DNA from: Acinetobacter sp. WCHAc010034
GTDB lineage: Bacteria; Pseudomonadota; Gammaproteobacteria; Pseudomonadales; Moraxellaceae
DNA length: 64,000 nt
Reading direction: 5' to 3'
NCBI RefSeq assembly: GCF_001696615.3
Contig: NZ_CP032279.1
Coordinates: forward strand, 2,108,001-2,172,000
Made by a program: the position numbers and the translations under genes. The notes under the pieces are model-generated. The model worked only from the letters and a program-made list of their open reading frames with translations, had not been told where the DNA came from and made no database searches. Of the stretch, positions 9,411 through 18,951 are shown piece by piece. How positions within the stretch are numbered: position 1 is the first letter of the stretch; every line of letters starts with the position of its first letter.

Positions 9411-11171
9411 GACAGATATATTTTGGTTATGAACGATAATGGACTACCAGTCGAAGGCTATCATTTGTCAAATTCCTTTCAGAAGGCGACGGAAAATTAT
9501 CCATTATTGGTTACTCCTATTCCAACGGATGTTCTTTATGAAACTAATCAATATACTTTTGATCTCATAAAAAGATTAAATAATTCATCAGATTTAGAAG
9601 ATGATAATAGTCCTATTATTATGCTTTTTGATTCAAAAAATATATCTAGAAATACAAGAATATATGATCCCTTAGCTTTCTTGAATAATGAGTTGGCTGG
9701 AAAGATATTAAGTGTATGGCTACAGAAACCGGTGTTAAAATGTTTGGTTGGAGATAACTTAATAAAAAAAATGAATGAATTGGGTGTGATACAGAATGAA
9801 TCATTCCATGATTTACCAGATGAAGGACTATTTCTTTGTTTAAATCAAATTGATGGTGAACTTGCTGATTTTATGGAGGCATGGAAAGTTATAGGAGAAA
9901 TATTAGCCCGTACAACAACTGGTGATTCTAGTTTAGAAAAGTTGAAGACTGAAAGTAAGTTTTTATTATTCCTTTCGAAATTTTTGTCAAATTCATTTCA
10001 AAGGAATCATCTTAATGATGATAACGAAGTTTCAGTAATTGACCCAACTTACTTTAGAAAAACACTAGTAGAGTTAATTCAAAGTTCAATATGGGTACGA
10101 AATTTTTTCCAATCTACAAAGTATAGTGCTTTAACTTGGGCCGAATTTTATACAATCAAATATCTATGGCAATACGAACCGAAGTTACTCATTGATATAG
10201 CAGAGAGAGAGTTAGTCACAGATTTTAATTCAACCAAGATAGTTGAATTATCTTTGCTTGGTCAGATAGTTAGTGAAATTTCATTAAATCTTGAATTTAA
10301 TTCTATATCAAATGAACAATTACAGATATTACTTGCGAGCAAAATCGCATTTTTAAGGTGGTTGGGTTGGAATGCTTTGGAACAGAGTGTAATTTCATCT
10401 TCTGACCTTGCTAAAATTAATAAATCTTTAGCTAATTTTGAATATACTGAAAAAATTCAGTTTATTGCATGGATTCTTAATAGAAATCATGAGAGCACTG
10501 ATTTTGCTGATATTTATAAAAATATATTGGATGTGTTATGGATTGTATTTCCAGAGCATATTGCTTATGAAGATTTAGAAACTTTTATTGATGCTGCAAG
10601 AGGCCACATGCATAAGCTTACGTGGAGTGGTCTGTGGCTATTTAAGGATATTATTCAGCCATTATTGGATAATAAGCGTATTGGTTTTGATGATGCTTGT
10701 AAGATTTGGCTTAAAGATTTTATTGCAATATTAGAGTTGAAAGAGCCTCATAGATCATTAATTTTTTCTTCAGAAAGAGAAGGAAATCTAATCAATATTA
10801 GTGCATATTTATGGGCAAATAGTGGCTTTTCATTCCAGTTATCTTCATTGAATGATGTTAAAGTTATTTTTGAGAATCAAAGAAGAATTGTTCAACGACC
10901 ACTTGCTAGCACTTCTAATTGGTCTAGTTGGGATGAAGCTCTTAAAATTTCAATGTGGATTTCAGTATTTACTAAATTATGTAGGTACTATCTAAATCAA
11001 ATTAATATTGAAAAACATGAGCAACTTGATAATTTATTGGAACTTTCATATGGGCTTGTCACAATTCGATCATTAGATGAATGGAATAGTGAAAGTGATT
11101 TAATAAAATTTGCTGAGTGGAGTGAAAATTTATTAAGTAATCACGAGTCAATTTCTAATTCTGCTTTATAG
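9411..11171 (+). pseudogene. VPA1262-like PLD-fold protein, 3' half
   Basis: This is the continuation of the gene split at 8136. With the IS and one GAC removed, the junction reads YLHDRYILVMND, an HxK/HDR-type PLD motif, followed by GYHLSNSFQKA, which resembles the Ser-containing stretch after PLD motifs. The remaining 500-odd residues are a helical C-terminal region with no motif I recognise. The TTG at 9423 could start a product only by chance. No frameshift or stop is seen in either half apart from the IS, so precise excision would restore the gene. Confidence 0.75.
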
Positions 11172-11183
11172 CATTTGTTTGTC

Positions 11184-11209
11184 TCCTAACCTCTACAGCG
11201 AGGTTAGGA
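11184..11209. terminator. 10-bp hairpin between convergent genes
   Basis: TCCTAACCTC and GAGGTTAGGA form a perfect stem around TACAGC, between the PLD-like gene and the convergent wHTH gene, and the stem overlaps the latter's stop codon. No strong T-run follows on either side, so terminator activity is only likely. Confidence 0.5.
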
Positions 11210-11684
11210 TGCAATTTAAAGCCGTACTATATGCATTGAGATTAGTTAACTCCTCAAAACATTTATTTTTTTCAGTATTGATTCTAATAGCTAAATTTGG
11301 AAATTTTTTTTCTAATAAAAAGAAGCTTTCTAGTTGTTTTTCTAACATTGAAATTTTCTTTTGAGTTTCTTCCTTGTAGTGTCTCATTTTTATAAAGTCT
11401 AAAGATACGCCTGTAGTTTCACGCAATTGATCAAGTTTACTTGTTTCCGAAAAAGTTGAAAAACGAGGGTTAACCAAATTGGTTTCTTTGATTAGAAAAC
11501 CATCTTCTACTAGTTTTCTCAGTAATCGATACATACGTTGTTGATTAAAGCGATTACGTTCTTTTTTACTAAGTTTTAAGTGTTTCCAAAACTCATTTGC
11601 TGTCCATTGTTCAATTTTCTTACTTTTAAAAAGTGGTGGAAAAAGTTCAAACATCGGCATATTGCTTAAAGACATGACAATCAC
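11193..11684 (-). CDS. Winged-helix / coiled-coil protein of unknown function
   Basis: This 163-aa protein has a helical N-terminal half that reads as a winged helix (ANEFWKHLKLSKKERNR, then RMYRLLRKLVEDGFLIKE, residues about 28-68). A coiled coil (EETQKKISMLEKQLESFFLLEKKF, about 103-128) follows. It is divergent from the controller gene at 11772, and its start lies about 20 bp from the C-box pair, so that regulator may also control it. ATGs at codons 4 and 9 are alternative starts. I do not recognise a named family. It could be a regulator or accessory DNA-binding protein of the island. Confidence 0.7.
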   Translation of the reverse strand: MIVMSLSNMPMFELFPPLFKSKKIEQWTANEFWKHLKLSKKERNRFNQQRMYRLLRKLVEDGFLIKETNLVNPRFSTFSETSKLDQLRETTGVSLDFIKMRHYKEETQKKISMLEKQLESFFLLEKKFPNLAIRINTEKNKCFEELTNLNAYSTALNCILTSL

Positions 11685-11703
11685 AGCATAAAAAATAAAA
11701 AGA

Positions 11704-11729
11704 GGATTATAGTCCGTGGATATATAGTC
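11704..11729 (+). promoter_or_regulatory. Tandem C-box operator pair
   Basis: GGATTATAGTC-CGTG-GATATATAGTC consists of two imperfect palindromic 11-mers separated by CGTG. This matches the architecture known for controller (C) proteins of restriction-modification systems, notably the C.Esp1396I operator with TATAGTC half-sites and a CGTG spacer. It lies 42 bp upstream of the C-like gene, in the space shared with the divergent wHTH gene. In known systems a C dimer at the distal site activates its own promoter, and occupancy of both sites represses it. Confidence 0.8.
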
Positions 11730-11771
11730 CTCAAATAGTGATAGTTCTGTTTTTTGATCAATTGAATTGAA

Positions 11772-11990
11772 ATGTCAGAACTTAGTATCGCTTTTGGACA
11801 ATTAGTTCGGAAACATAGAAAAGAGAAAAATATATCTCAGGAGCAGCTTGCTTTACTTTGTAATATAGATCGTAGCTATCTAGGTCGTATTGAGCGTGGA
11901 GAAGTCAATATCACACTTGAAAAACTGTACCATTTGGCGAAAGCTCTTGAAACAGATTTGTCTGATTTGCTACCTAGAACTTCTGATTGA
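11772..11990 (+). CDS. Controller (C-protein-like) XRE transcription regulator
   Basis: This 72-aa protein is a single HTH_3 domain. FGQLVRKHRKEKNISQEQLA, LCNIDRSYLGRIERGE and VNITLEKLYHLAKALETD show the five-helix fold, with the recognition helix at about 36-46. Size and sequence resemble C proteins that time restriction enzyme expression, and a matching C-box pair lies directly upstream. No methyltransferase or restriction gene is nearby. The next gene downstream on the same strand is the NERD-kinase-helicase gene, 451 bp away. I infer that the protein autoregulates and may time expression of that defence operon. Confidence 0.85.
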   Translation: MSELSIAFGQLVRKHRKEKNISQEQLALLCNIDRSYLGRIERGEVNITLEKLYHLAKALETDLSDLLPRTSD

Positions 11991-12441
11991 GTGTTATGTT
12001 AAATTTAATTAATTGGTTTTTATGAATAATTAAGTAAATATAAAAAATTAACATTTTGAAAATAACCCTTTACTTATTTATCTGTTGCGGTTAGTGTTTG
12101 TACATAAATTATTGTTGGCTAAAAATGCTAAGGAAAGATAACCAAAAAAACCTACCTAAATTTGAGCTTATGCAAAATTGTATTTGCCCATAACTGTATT
12201 ACTGAATTTTATAAAAGTCGCAAATCTAAAAAATTATAGATTCTATTTTTACGTCTATTATTTTTATGGGTTTGTTTTTTAATCTATTTTTTTATATGGC
12301 GTATTTCTATGTTTTTTTCTTATGTATATGTTTTTATTAGTTTAATTCCAAAGATTTATTACTTTTTTGATTTAATTATTGATATCTATTTTTTTATCGA
12401 ATTGATTTTCAATATCTACATTTTATGGATTTAATTTTTTT
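11991..12441. other. AT-rich intergenic region before the helicase operon
   Basis: No gene is visible here. The stretch is extremely T-rich on the plus strand and probably holds the operon promoter, but I cannot single out one promoter and see no second C-box. Its end contains a tandem 16-bp repeat with period 17 (from 12421 and 12438) that duplicates the ATGGATTTAATT start context. The first ATG (12425) opens an 8-codon ORF that overlaps the true start at 12442. Confidence 0.6.
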
Positions 12442-15400
12442 ATGGATTTAATTATCAAAACCCAAGCCAATGGACTTCATCAGCATGAAACCAAAGCGCT
12501 TTCCAGAATTCAAGAAGCATTTAGTGCTGATGATGAAATGCGAAAAAATAATCCTTGGTATGGTTATGCAGGCTATACCTTAGTTGATACGATTTCAAAA
12601 AAAGAGGGGGAATTTGACTTAATCTTAGTGACTAACAGTGTCCTGATTGTTATTGAATTGAAAGATTGGAATGGGAAATCGATTAAGTCTGCCAATGGTA
12701 ATTGGTACATGGATGAGCGCGATATGGGGGTATCACCTGTTGCATTGACACGACAAAAACAATTCATCCTTGTAAATAAGCTAAATGGTCTTAAAAATAA
12801 ATTTAAGGGCAATCCCGGTTTTGTTCCAAGAGTATATTTCTTTGTTGTAATGTGTGGCAAGGTAAGTTTTTCAAATTTACCTGATGATGAACAAAAGCAT
12901 GTCATTAGCCTTGATAAATTCTTAAAATTCGCCAATAAAAATTCATTTAATAAAGAGTTTAAGCCACATCCAAATGCTCAGCACCTTTATAAGGATTTTG
13001 ACCTAATAGACAAGATTTTTGTGCAGAAAAGTACGCCACCTAAAAGAATCATTGTTCAAAAATATAAACAAGATGAAGAGCTTCTAAGTCATCCTAAAAA
13101 GTTATATACCGAATACGAAGCTACCTCGACTATTTCACGCTCTGACAAGGCAATCATAAGACAATGGATGTTCTCAAATTTTCAGGAATTGAGTATTCAA
13201 TCTTCTAAAAAGAGAGCAGAGTTATTAAACCATGAGCGAGTTATTACTGCTGAATTTAAGCAAAGTAGCCATTTGTATAATACGGCACTAGTTCCATTAA
13301 TCATGCCTGATGAAGATCAAATCACTCAGCAGTACAATGAATTGGTTGAGTATCGTCAAAGTCATCTTAGGTTTAATGATTTTATTACAACGATCTGTCC
13401 GAATTTGAATGAAGAAGATAAGTTAAATCTAATTCAGATTTTACTCAGTAAGTTTTCTGAAATGCATAATCTTGGTATATCACATGGAGATATTAATTCG
13501 CATTGTATTTGGATATCAGCTCAAAAAGATGTAGCTATTTCACATTTCCTGACATCGAACTCAAATAATATAGATAATAATATTAGTGATTTACAGCCTG
13601 ATTTAGTATTTATTGCTAATGGGCAACAATCAAAAATTGCTAATGTACAAGCGTTTAAAAAAGACGTTTATATGTTAGCGGTTATTGCATGGCATTTGTG
13701 GTCTAATATTCGTTTAACCCCAAAAGCTCTTAATAATATATGTGTGAATAGCGACCATTGGTTAGCAAACTTATTAAGAAAGGCTATCAATCTTGAAATC
13801 GAAGATGCTAGCCAATTACTTAGAGAATTCAATACAAAACGACCTGTTCAAGCAGTAGAGTTTATAGCGGATACCTCATTTTTAAATGAATATATCACGT
13901 CAGAAAAGCTGAATAGATTATATCCAGAAGATGATGAAATTTATGAAGATGCTGAGAGAGATATTATCTTATATCGTTCAGGTGACTTATGTGTCAAAGA
14001 ATGGTCTGATGTCCATGTAAATGAATTTTCATCTAGCGATATTTTAAAATACCAGCACTTTTTTGAACGTATTAAGGAAGCTAACTCCCAAAATTTATCA
14101 TATTTACCAAGCATAGAAAGATTTGGTATTTCATCAAAATCAAGATCTTTATTTCTAGTTAACAAGTTTGTTGAAGGTATAACTATTGATCAATTTGAAA
14201 CTACGAAAGAATCAAGATTATTGTTGGCAGCTAACTTGATTGAAGCCATCGTCCATCTACACAAGTTAGGTTTGCCAATCGGAAGAATTAACCAGAAAAG
14301 CGTCTTATTCAATTTGGACGATAACAGTTTTATTTTTAATGACATCATTGATATTAAGGAATATCTAGATTACGAAAGTGCGTATTATCCATCCTATATT
14401 GATAATCCGACAAGTGAACAGTGTCAAAATTATGCAATTATGAGACTGGTGTGTGAAATTCTTGGATTTGAAATAGGAAATGATAGTTCAGAATTCAAAT
14501 GGGTTAGCGATGCTGTAAATATAGAACTTAAAGAATCAGAATATCCTTTAGGCGATCTAAACCGTTTGTTAGAAAGTATTGAAACTGAACAAATTCATGG
14601 TGATACTCCAACGCTTCATATTCCTGTACCTAATAAGTTTACAGAGCTTAAAATTTTTGCAGACAATAAACGTATCTATGTAGCATTAGAAAAGGGACGT
14701 AACGCAAATGACATTATTGTTAAGATGCAAGGTATTGGGGGTTCAATACAGTTTATTTTAGATCCAAATGGTAAGACTATACGCTTTGTAACAGGAGTAC
14801 GTGAGTCAGATGTAGTTCCACATTACGTAATAGATCAGGCCATGCTTGAAATAAATGTGGCTCTTGATATTAGGTATTCTGTAGGTAAACCTGAATATAC
14901 CGAACTAGCGGAATTTCTTTTTAAAATTGATGAGTTTTCAACAGCTATTAATGATGTCCTTCAAGAGCAAATTAACGATCAAGATGGAAGTATTGATGTA
15001 AGTAACAATTGGGAGTCATCTGAAGACCAGATGGCAGATCAACAATTACTTACACAAGAAAATCAGCTTCCAGTAGAAAACTCTTCAATATCTATAGAGA
15101 TTGATAGCTTAAGTAATGATACTCAGAAACTAGCTGCTCTAAATATTGATACTAAGAAGCTATGGAAAGCAATTTTAGAGACTGAGACTGAGGCATTACC
15201 ATATATCGTCTTGTCACAACCATTACATTTGGTTGATAGCAAAATCTACATTGCAAGATATGAAGATGACAATGATGTATTAGATAAATTTCCTAAAGAT
15301 TCGCTTATCAGTCTCATACATAAGACAGTTGATTTTAATGGTGAAGATAGAGAGTTCCGAGTAGGTGATATTGATATTCAGAACTCGCTCGCAGGTGAGT

Positions 15401-17490
15401 TAAGGGTTAAAGGTGTTAAACACGCTGATAAAATTAAGGTTGGTGAGGTTCTATATTTAAGAACGAAGGCTGATAAATCTTCATTCTTGAAACGAAAAAA
15501 TGCTTTAGAGCAAATTCTAAGACGACAATCTGATATTCCGAACTTGGTTGAATATTTCGAGCCTAATTCAGAAATTAATCCGATCCACTATGACATTACT
15601 GTTACTGATAGAGACTTTGAACGATATGATCAATATGATCAGCAAGGCGAGGTCATTGTTAGTCTAAACAATCTTCAACGAGAAGCTTTCCGAAAATTAA
15701 TAAACTGCGGGCCTGTTTCAATTTTACAAGGTCCTCCAGGAACAGGTAAAACTGAATTCATTGCGGCATTTGTGCACTTTCTTTTTGAAAAACAGAACGT
15801 CAATAATGTATTGATGGTCAGTCAATCCCATGAAGCTGTTAATACTGCTGCTGAACGCATAAGAAAACACTCGCACCGACTAAATACGCCTTTGGAGATT
15901 GTACGTTTCAGTAACAGGGAGAATGCAGTATCGAATAATCTAAAAGATGTATTTTCTGATTCCATCATATCGACACATCGCAATTTATTCTTAACGGAAA
16001 TGGAAGATCGAGTTCTTTCTTTGAGTCAGTCGATAGGCGTTGATAGAGATTATTTGGCATGTGCTTTGTTTTTAAAAGTACATCTGTTTGGCCACTTATC
16101 TAGAATGTGGGTATCAACAGAATCAGAAGAGAATAAATTAATCACCAAGGCTGAATGGAATAAGCTGTCAACGAATATTATCGAAAGACTTAGGTATTAT
16201 TCAAAGGAATTGCATACGTCATTATTAGGATGGACTAGTCATCAGATCTTAGATCGAGAAAATCAAATATGGGAGATGCTGGACGAGGTTTTCGAGGTTC
16301 AGGGTAAGGCTGCTAATAATGCTAAAGCCTTGGTACAAATTGCTTTCGACTATGATCAACTGATTGATAGTCCACATGCTAATTACGAAACATACCTTTC
16401 GAAGACTAGACAATTTATTTGCGGTACTTGTGTAGGTATAGGACACCACTCAATTGATATTGCTAATCAATCATTCGATTGGGTCATTATTGATGAATCA
16501 GCGAGGTCAATTTCTTCAGAGTTAGCTATTGCGATGCAATCTGCTAAACGCATTTTATTGGTTGGGGATCATAAACAATTACCTCCACTGTATTCACCTG
16601 AACATGCTAAAGCTCTTGGTCGAAAGTTAGGATTTACAAAAAACCGTATAGAAGCGAACTTAAAAAGTGATTTTGAACGATTATTTAATTCACCATATGG
16701 TAAGGCTGTACAGGGTAAGTTATTAGTTCAATATCGGATGGCTCCAGCAATCGGAGAAATGGTTTCTTCGTGTTTCTATGATAAGGAATTAGTAACAGGT
16801 GTTATTGAGCCTTTAGGTAAGCCTTATAAAGAGAAAATGGTTCGAGTCGTACCAAATATATACCAGCAGTGTTCAGTTCAAGAATTACGTTCTACTGTTA
16901 CATGGGTCGATACGTCTGAAAAATTTAGTGATGGTATTGGAACAACTTTCTTTAACAAGCATGAAGCTCGTAAGATTATTAGTTTGTTAGAAAGAATCCA
17001 TTCAGATGAGGAGTTATTAAAAGAGTTAAAAGAACGATCTAAGCCTAATGAGCCTCCGATTGGCATTATATGTATGTATGGTGAACAAAAGCGTTTTTTA
17101 CGCAAGCAGTTCAATTCTAAGTCTTGGAATGAGGATTTTAGATCATTAGTAAAAATTGATACTGTTGATAGCTATCAAGGGAAAGAGAATAGAATCATCA
17201 TTCTTTCTGTAACTCGAAACAGCCCAGATAACAAAATTGGATTCATGAACATGCCAAACCGAATTAATGTTGCATTATCTAGGGCAATGGATCGTTTAGT
17301 TATTTTTGGTGCCTCTCGTTTATGGAGTATGCCAAAATATCAAGAATCACCGCTTGGTGAAGTGCTTAACTATATTAAAGAGTATTCAGATGATAGGACA
17401 CGTTACCAATATATTGCTGATAGAAAAAATGAATCTAAACTAAACGCAAATATCCAAAAAAAGATAAGTCGAGGTATTAGTCATGAGTAA
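12442..17490 (+). CDS. NERD + kinase-like + SF1 helicase defence protein (Mokosh MkoA-like)
   Basis: This 1682-aa multidomain protein is probably a phage-defence helicase. An N-terminal NERD/PD-(D/E)XK nuclease-like domain has EFD at 57-59 and ELK at 72-74. Two kinase-like segments follow: LGISHGDINSHCIW (about 343) resembles the catalytic loop HxD, and a more degenerate copy, LGLPIGRINQKSVLFN, lies near 609. The C-terminal third is an SF1 helicase of the COG1112 type: Walker A GPPGTGKT (about 1097), Walker B VIIDESA (about 1349), GDHKQLPPL (about 1375), QYRMAPAIGEM, SYQGKENRIIILSVTR and NVALSRAMDRLVIFG. The kinase-plus-helicase architecture with a small partner gene matches what is known of Mokosh type I; that assignment is inference. 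It overlaps the next gene by 8 bp. Confidence 0.8.
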   Translation: MDLIIKTQANGLHQHETKALSRIQEAFSADDEMRKNNPWYGYAGYTLVDTISKKEGEFDLILVTNSVLIVIELKDWNGKSIKSANGNWYMDERDMGVSPVALTRQKQFILVNKLNGLKNKFKGNPGFVPRVYFFVVMCGKVSFSNLPDDEQKHVISLDKFLKFANKNSFNKEFKPHPNAQHLYKDFDLIDKIFVQKSTPPKRIIVQKYKQDEELLSHPKKLYTEYEATSTISRSDKAIIRQWMFSNFQELSIQSSKKRAELLNHERVITAEFKQSSHLYNTALVPLIMPDEDQITQQYNELVEYRQSHLRFNDFITTICPNLNEEDKLNLIQILLSKFSEMHNLGISHGDINSHCIWISAQKDVAISHFLTSNSNNIDNNISDLQPDLVFIANGQQSKIANVQAFKKDVYMLAVIAWHLWSNIRLTPKALNNICVNSDHWLANLLRKAINLEIEDASQLLREFNTKRPVQAVEFIADTSFLNEYITSEKLNRLYPEDDEIYEDAERDIILYRSGDLCVKEWSDVHVNEFSSSDILKYQHFFERIKEANSQNLSYLPSIERFGISSKSRSLFLVNKFVEGITIDQFETTKESRLLLAANLIEAIVHLHKLGLPIGRINQKSVLFNLDDNSFIFNDIIDIKEYLDYESAYYPSYIDNPTSEQCQNYAIMRLVCEILGFEIGNDSSEFKWVSDAVNIELKESEYPLGDLNRLLESIETEQIHGDTPTLHIPVPNKFTELKIFADNKRIYVALEKGRNANDIIVKMQGIGGSIQFILDPNGKTIRFVTGVRESDVVPHYVIDQAMLEINVALDIRYSVGKPEYTELAEFLFKIDEFSTAINDVLQEQINDQDGSIDVSNNWESSEDQMADQQLLTQENQLPVENSSISIEIDSLSNDTQKLAALNIDTKKLWKAILETETEALPYIVLSQPLHLVDSKIYIARYEDDNDVLDKFPKDSLISLIHKTVDFNGEDREFRVGDIDIQNSLAGELRVKGVKHADKIKVGEVLYLRTKADKSSFLKRKNALEQILRRQSDIPNLVEYFEPNSEINPIHYDITVTDRDFERYDQYDQQGEVIVSLNNLQREAFRKLINCGPVSILQGPPGTGKTEFIAAFVHFLFEKQNVNNVLMVSQSHEAVNTAAERIRKHSHRLNTPLEIVRFSNRENAVSNNLKDVFSDSIISTHRNLFLTEMEDRVLSLSQSIGVDRDYLACALFLKVHLFGHLSRMWVSTESEENKLITKAEWNKLSTNIIERLRYYSKELHTSLLGWTSHQILDRENQIWEMLDEVFEVQGKAANNAKALVQIAFDYDQLIDSPHANYETYLSKTRQFICGTCVGIGHHSIDIANQSFDWVIIDESARSISSELAIAMQSAKRILLVGDHKQLPPLYSPEHAKALGRKLGFTKNRIEANLKSDFERLFNSPYGKAVQGKLLVQYRMAPAIGEMVSSCFYDKELVTGVIEPLGKPYKEKMVRVVPNIYQQCSVQELRSTVTWVDTSEKFSDGIGTTFFNKHEARKIISLLERIHSDEELLKELKERSKPNEPPIGIICMYGEQKRFLRKQFNSKSWNEDFRSLVKIDTVDSYQGKENRIIILSVTRNSPDNKIGFMNMPNRINVALSRAMDRLVIFGASRLWSMPKYQESPLGEVLNYIKEYSDDRTRYQYIADRKNESKLNANIQKKISRGISHE

Positions 17491-18871
17491 CTACAGCATT
17501 CCATATCATGATGTTGATATTCTGATTCCGGCACAGAAGTTTGAAATAAAATTCAGTTATACATCAAGCCAAATGCCAAAATTTATTGATTCAATGATTA
17601 TGCGTTTACTGCGTATCAGCCCAATGTCAGTCAAAAATATTGCAAATTTTTTGGGTATGAATCAAAGAGAGTCACGGATAGTTTTAGATCAACTAATTAC
17701 AAATAATGAGATTGAACTTAGACAAGATGGGTTATTTCATTTAACGAACAAATCAATGAAATACTTTACAACTGTGGATTCTATACCTAAGGTTGCTTCG
17801 ATTTTGGAGCATACACATGGTCTAGTTTATGAGCTTACTAATTTTAATTACATAGCTCAGAATCCTGATAGTAATATGTACGGCTTAAAACTACTCGCTT
17901 CAAGCGAGCATGCAGCAAATAGTGAAAGTATTGTTCGAGATAGGTTTCAGAAGCAATTTTATCAACTCATTGAAGATGATATTATCACCCTAAAGAAAAT
18001 GGATGGTAGACCAGCCATCTACAAAATGGGAACTGTAAAGAAAGTTAGGGAATGCACTGTACGTAAGTCGCTAGACCTTAATATAGATGCTCAAGCGGAT
18101 CCACAACCTATAAAAGTTTTGGACTCTATTATGAGTGATGAGCTTAAAGATAAGACTTATCAGGCATTAGGACAGAGTAAGAAAGGGAATAATATTCGAG
18201 ATATCGTGAAGAATCTTGAAGGCTTTGAACAATTAAATCTGCATCAATATTTTAAAGATGGTCGCTTTTTGGCGCCAGTCGCATTATTTGATAGCTTAAA
18301 TCCTATAGAGAGCAAAGCAAATGATGGAAATCATCTCTTTATTGGACCTTGTTATAGCCAAGGTAATTCAAAACTAATATTGAACAAAATCAAAGATATT
18401 CTTGCTAAAAGTAGCCCTGTAAAGAATATTTACTGGTTAGCTCCTGATGATGCATTTTGGGGTAAATCTCTTAGATTCAATACATTTGTGGGTACTTTGG
18501 GGCAACTTAAAAATAAACAAAACGATGAAATACAGCTAAAGTGTTTCTTACCGATGGCAGATGAGCGAGATCGAGTTTCCATACAAAAATACCGAAAAAT
18601 TATTGGAAAAGATCATCAAAAATATTTTTATGGTATTAAAGATGGTTTACTCGATGGTAATTTTGAATTGATTGTAGTTGAAAACGAATTTGCTGTGATA
18701 CTTCTACATGTATTAGATTCTGAAGCAGATTATTTAACATCATTCCCAATCGGTTCAATTAGTTACGATAAGACTCTGGTCAATAGTTTGGTTAGTTTAT
18801 TTGATGCATGGGAACGACCAAAAGATGAAAATGGAATTAGCTTTGGTCCAATGTTTAAGAAAAATCGTTAA
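17483..18871 (+). CDS. Winged-helix partner of the helicase, possible degenerate PLD (MkoB-like)
   Basis: This 462-aa protein starts 8 bp inside the helicase gene, so the two are translationally coupled. Residues about 30-95 form a winged helix (MIMRLLRISPMSVKNIANFL...ESRIVLDQLITNNEIELR), and a second similar segment occurs near 130-180. The C-terminal part (about 285-440) has a pattern resembling a PLD fold: NHLFIGPCYSQGNSKLILNK, ELIVVENEFAVILLHV and SFPIGSISYDKTLVN. I do not find an HxKx4D motif, so it is either inactive or a different fold. In Mokosh type I the second gene encodes a PLD-family protein, which would fit; function unproven. Confidence 0.7.
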   Translation: MSNYSIPYHDVDILIPAQKFEIKFSYTSSQMPKFIDSMIMRLLRISPMSVKNIANFLGMNQRESRIVLDQLITNNEIELRQDGLFHLTNKSMKYFTTVDSIPKVASILEHTHGLVYELTNFNYIAQNPDSNMYGLKLLASSEHAANSESIVRDRFQKQFYQLIEDDIITLKKMDGRPAIYKMGTVKKVRECTVRKSLDLNIDAQADPQPIKVLDSIMSDELKDKTYQALGQSKKGNNIRDIVKNLEGFEQLNLHQYFKDGRFLAPVALFDSLNPIESKANDGNHLFIGPCYSQGNSKLILNKIKDILAKSSPVKNIYWLAPDDAFWGKSLRFNTFVGTLGQLKNKQNDEIQLKCFLPMADERDRVSIQKYRKIIGKDHQKYFYGIKDGLLDGNFELIVVENEFAVILLHVLDSEADYLTSFPIGSISYDKTLVNSLVSLFDAWERPKDENGISFGPMFKKNR

Positions 18872-18920
18872 ATATTAATTATATTGTTTTCTTACTTATC
18901 CAGAACTGTATTTTTCGAGA

Positions 18921-18951
18921 AAGAGCTAGTTTTTACTAGTTCTTTTTTTTA
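18921..18951 (+). terminator. Rho-independent terminator of the helicase operon
   Basis: AAGAGCTAGT-TTTT-ACTAGTTCTT forms a stem with one G-T pair, followed by eight T residues, about 50 bp after the operon's last stop codon. Confidence 0.85.

Noticed and set aside
11704..11730. Reading the C-box stretch as an ordinary hairpin terminator
   Set aside because: It is between divergent genes and has tandem half-sites with CGTG spacing and no T-run after a stem.
11193..18871. A complete type II restriction-modification system near the C protein
   Set aside because: No methyltransferase motif (such as DPPY/NPPY or PC with ENV) is visible in the neighbouring proteins, and the NERD-helicase protein is not a type II endonuclease.
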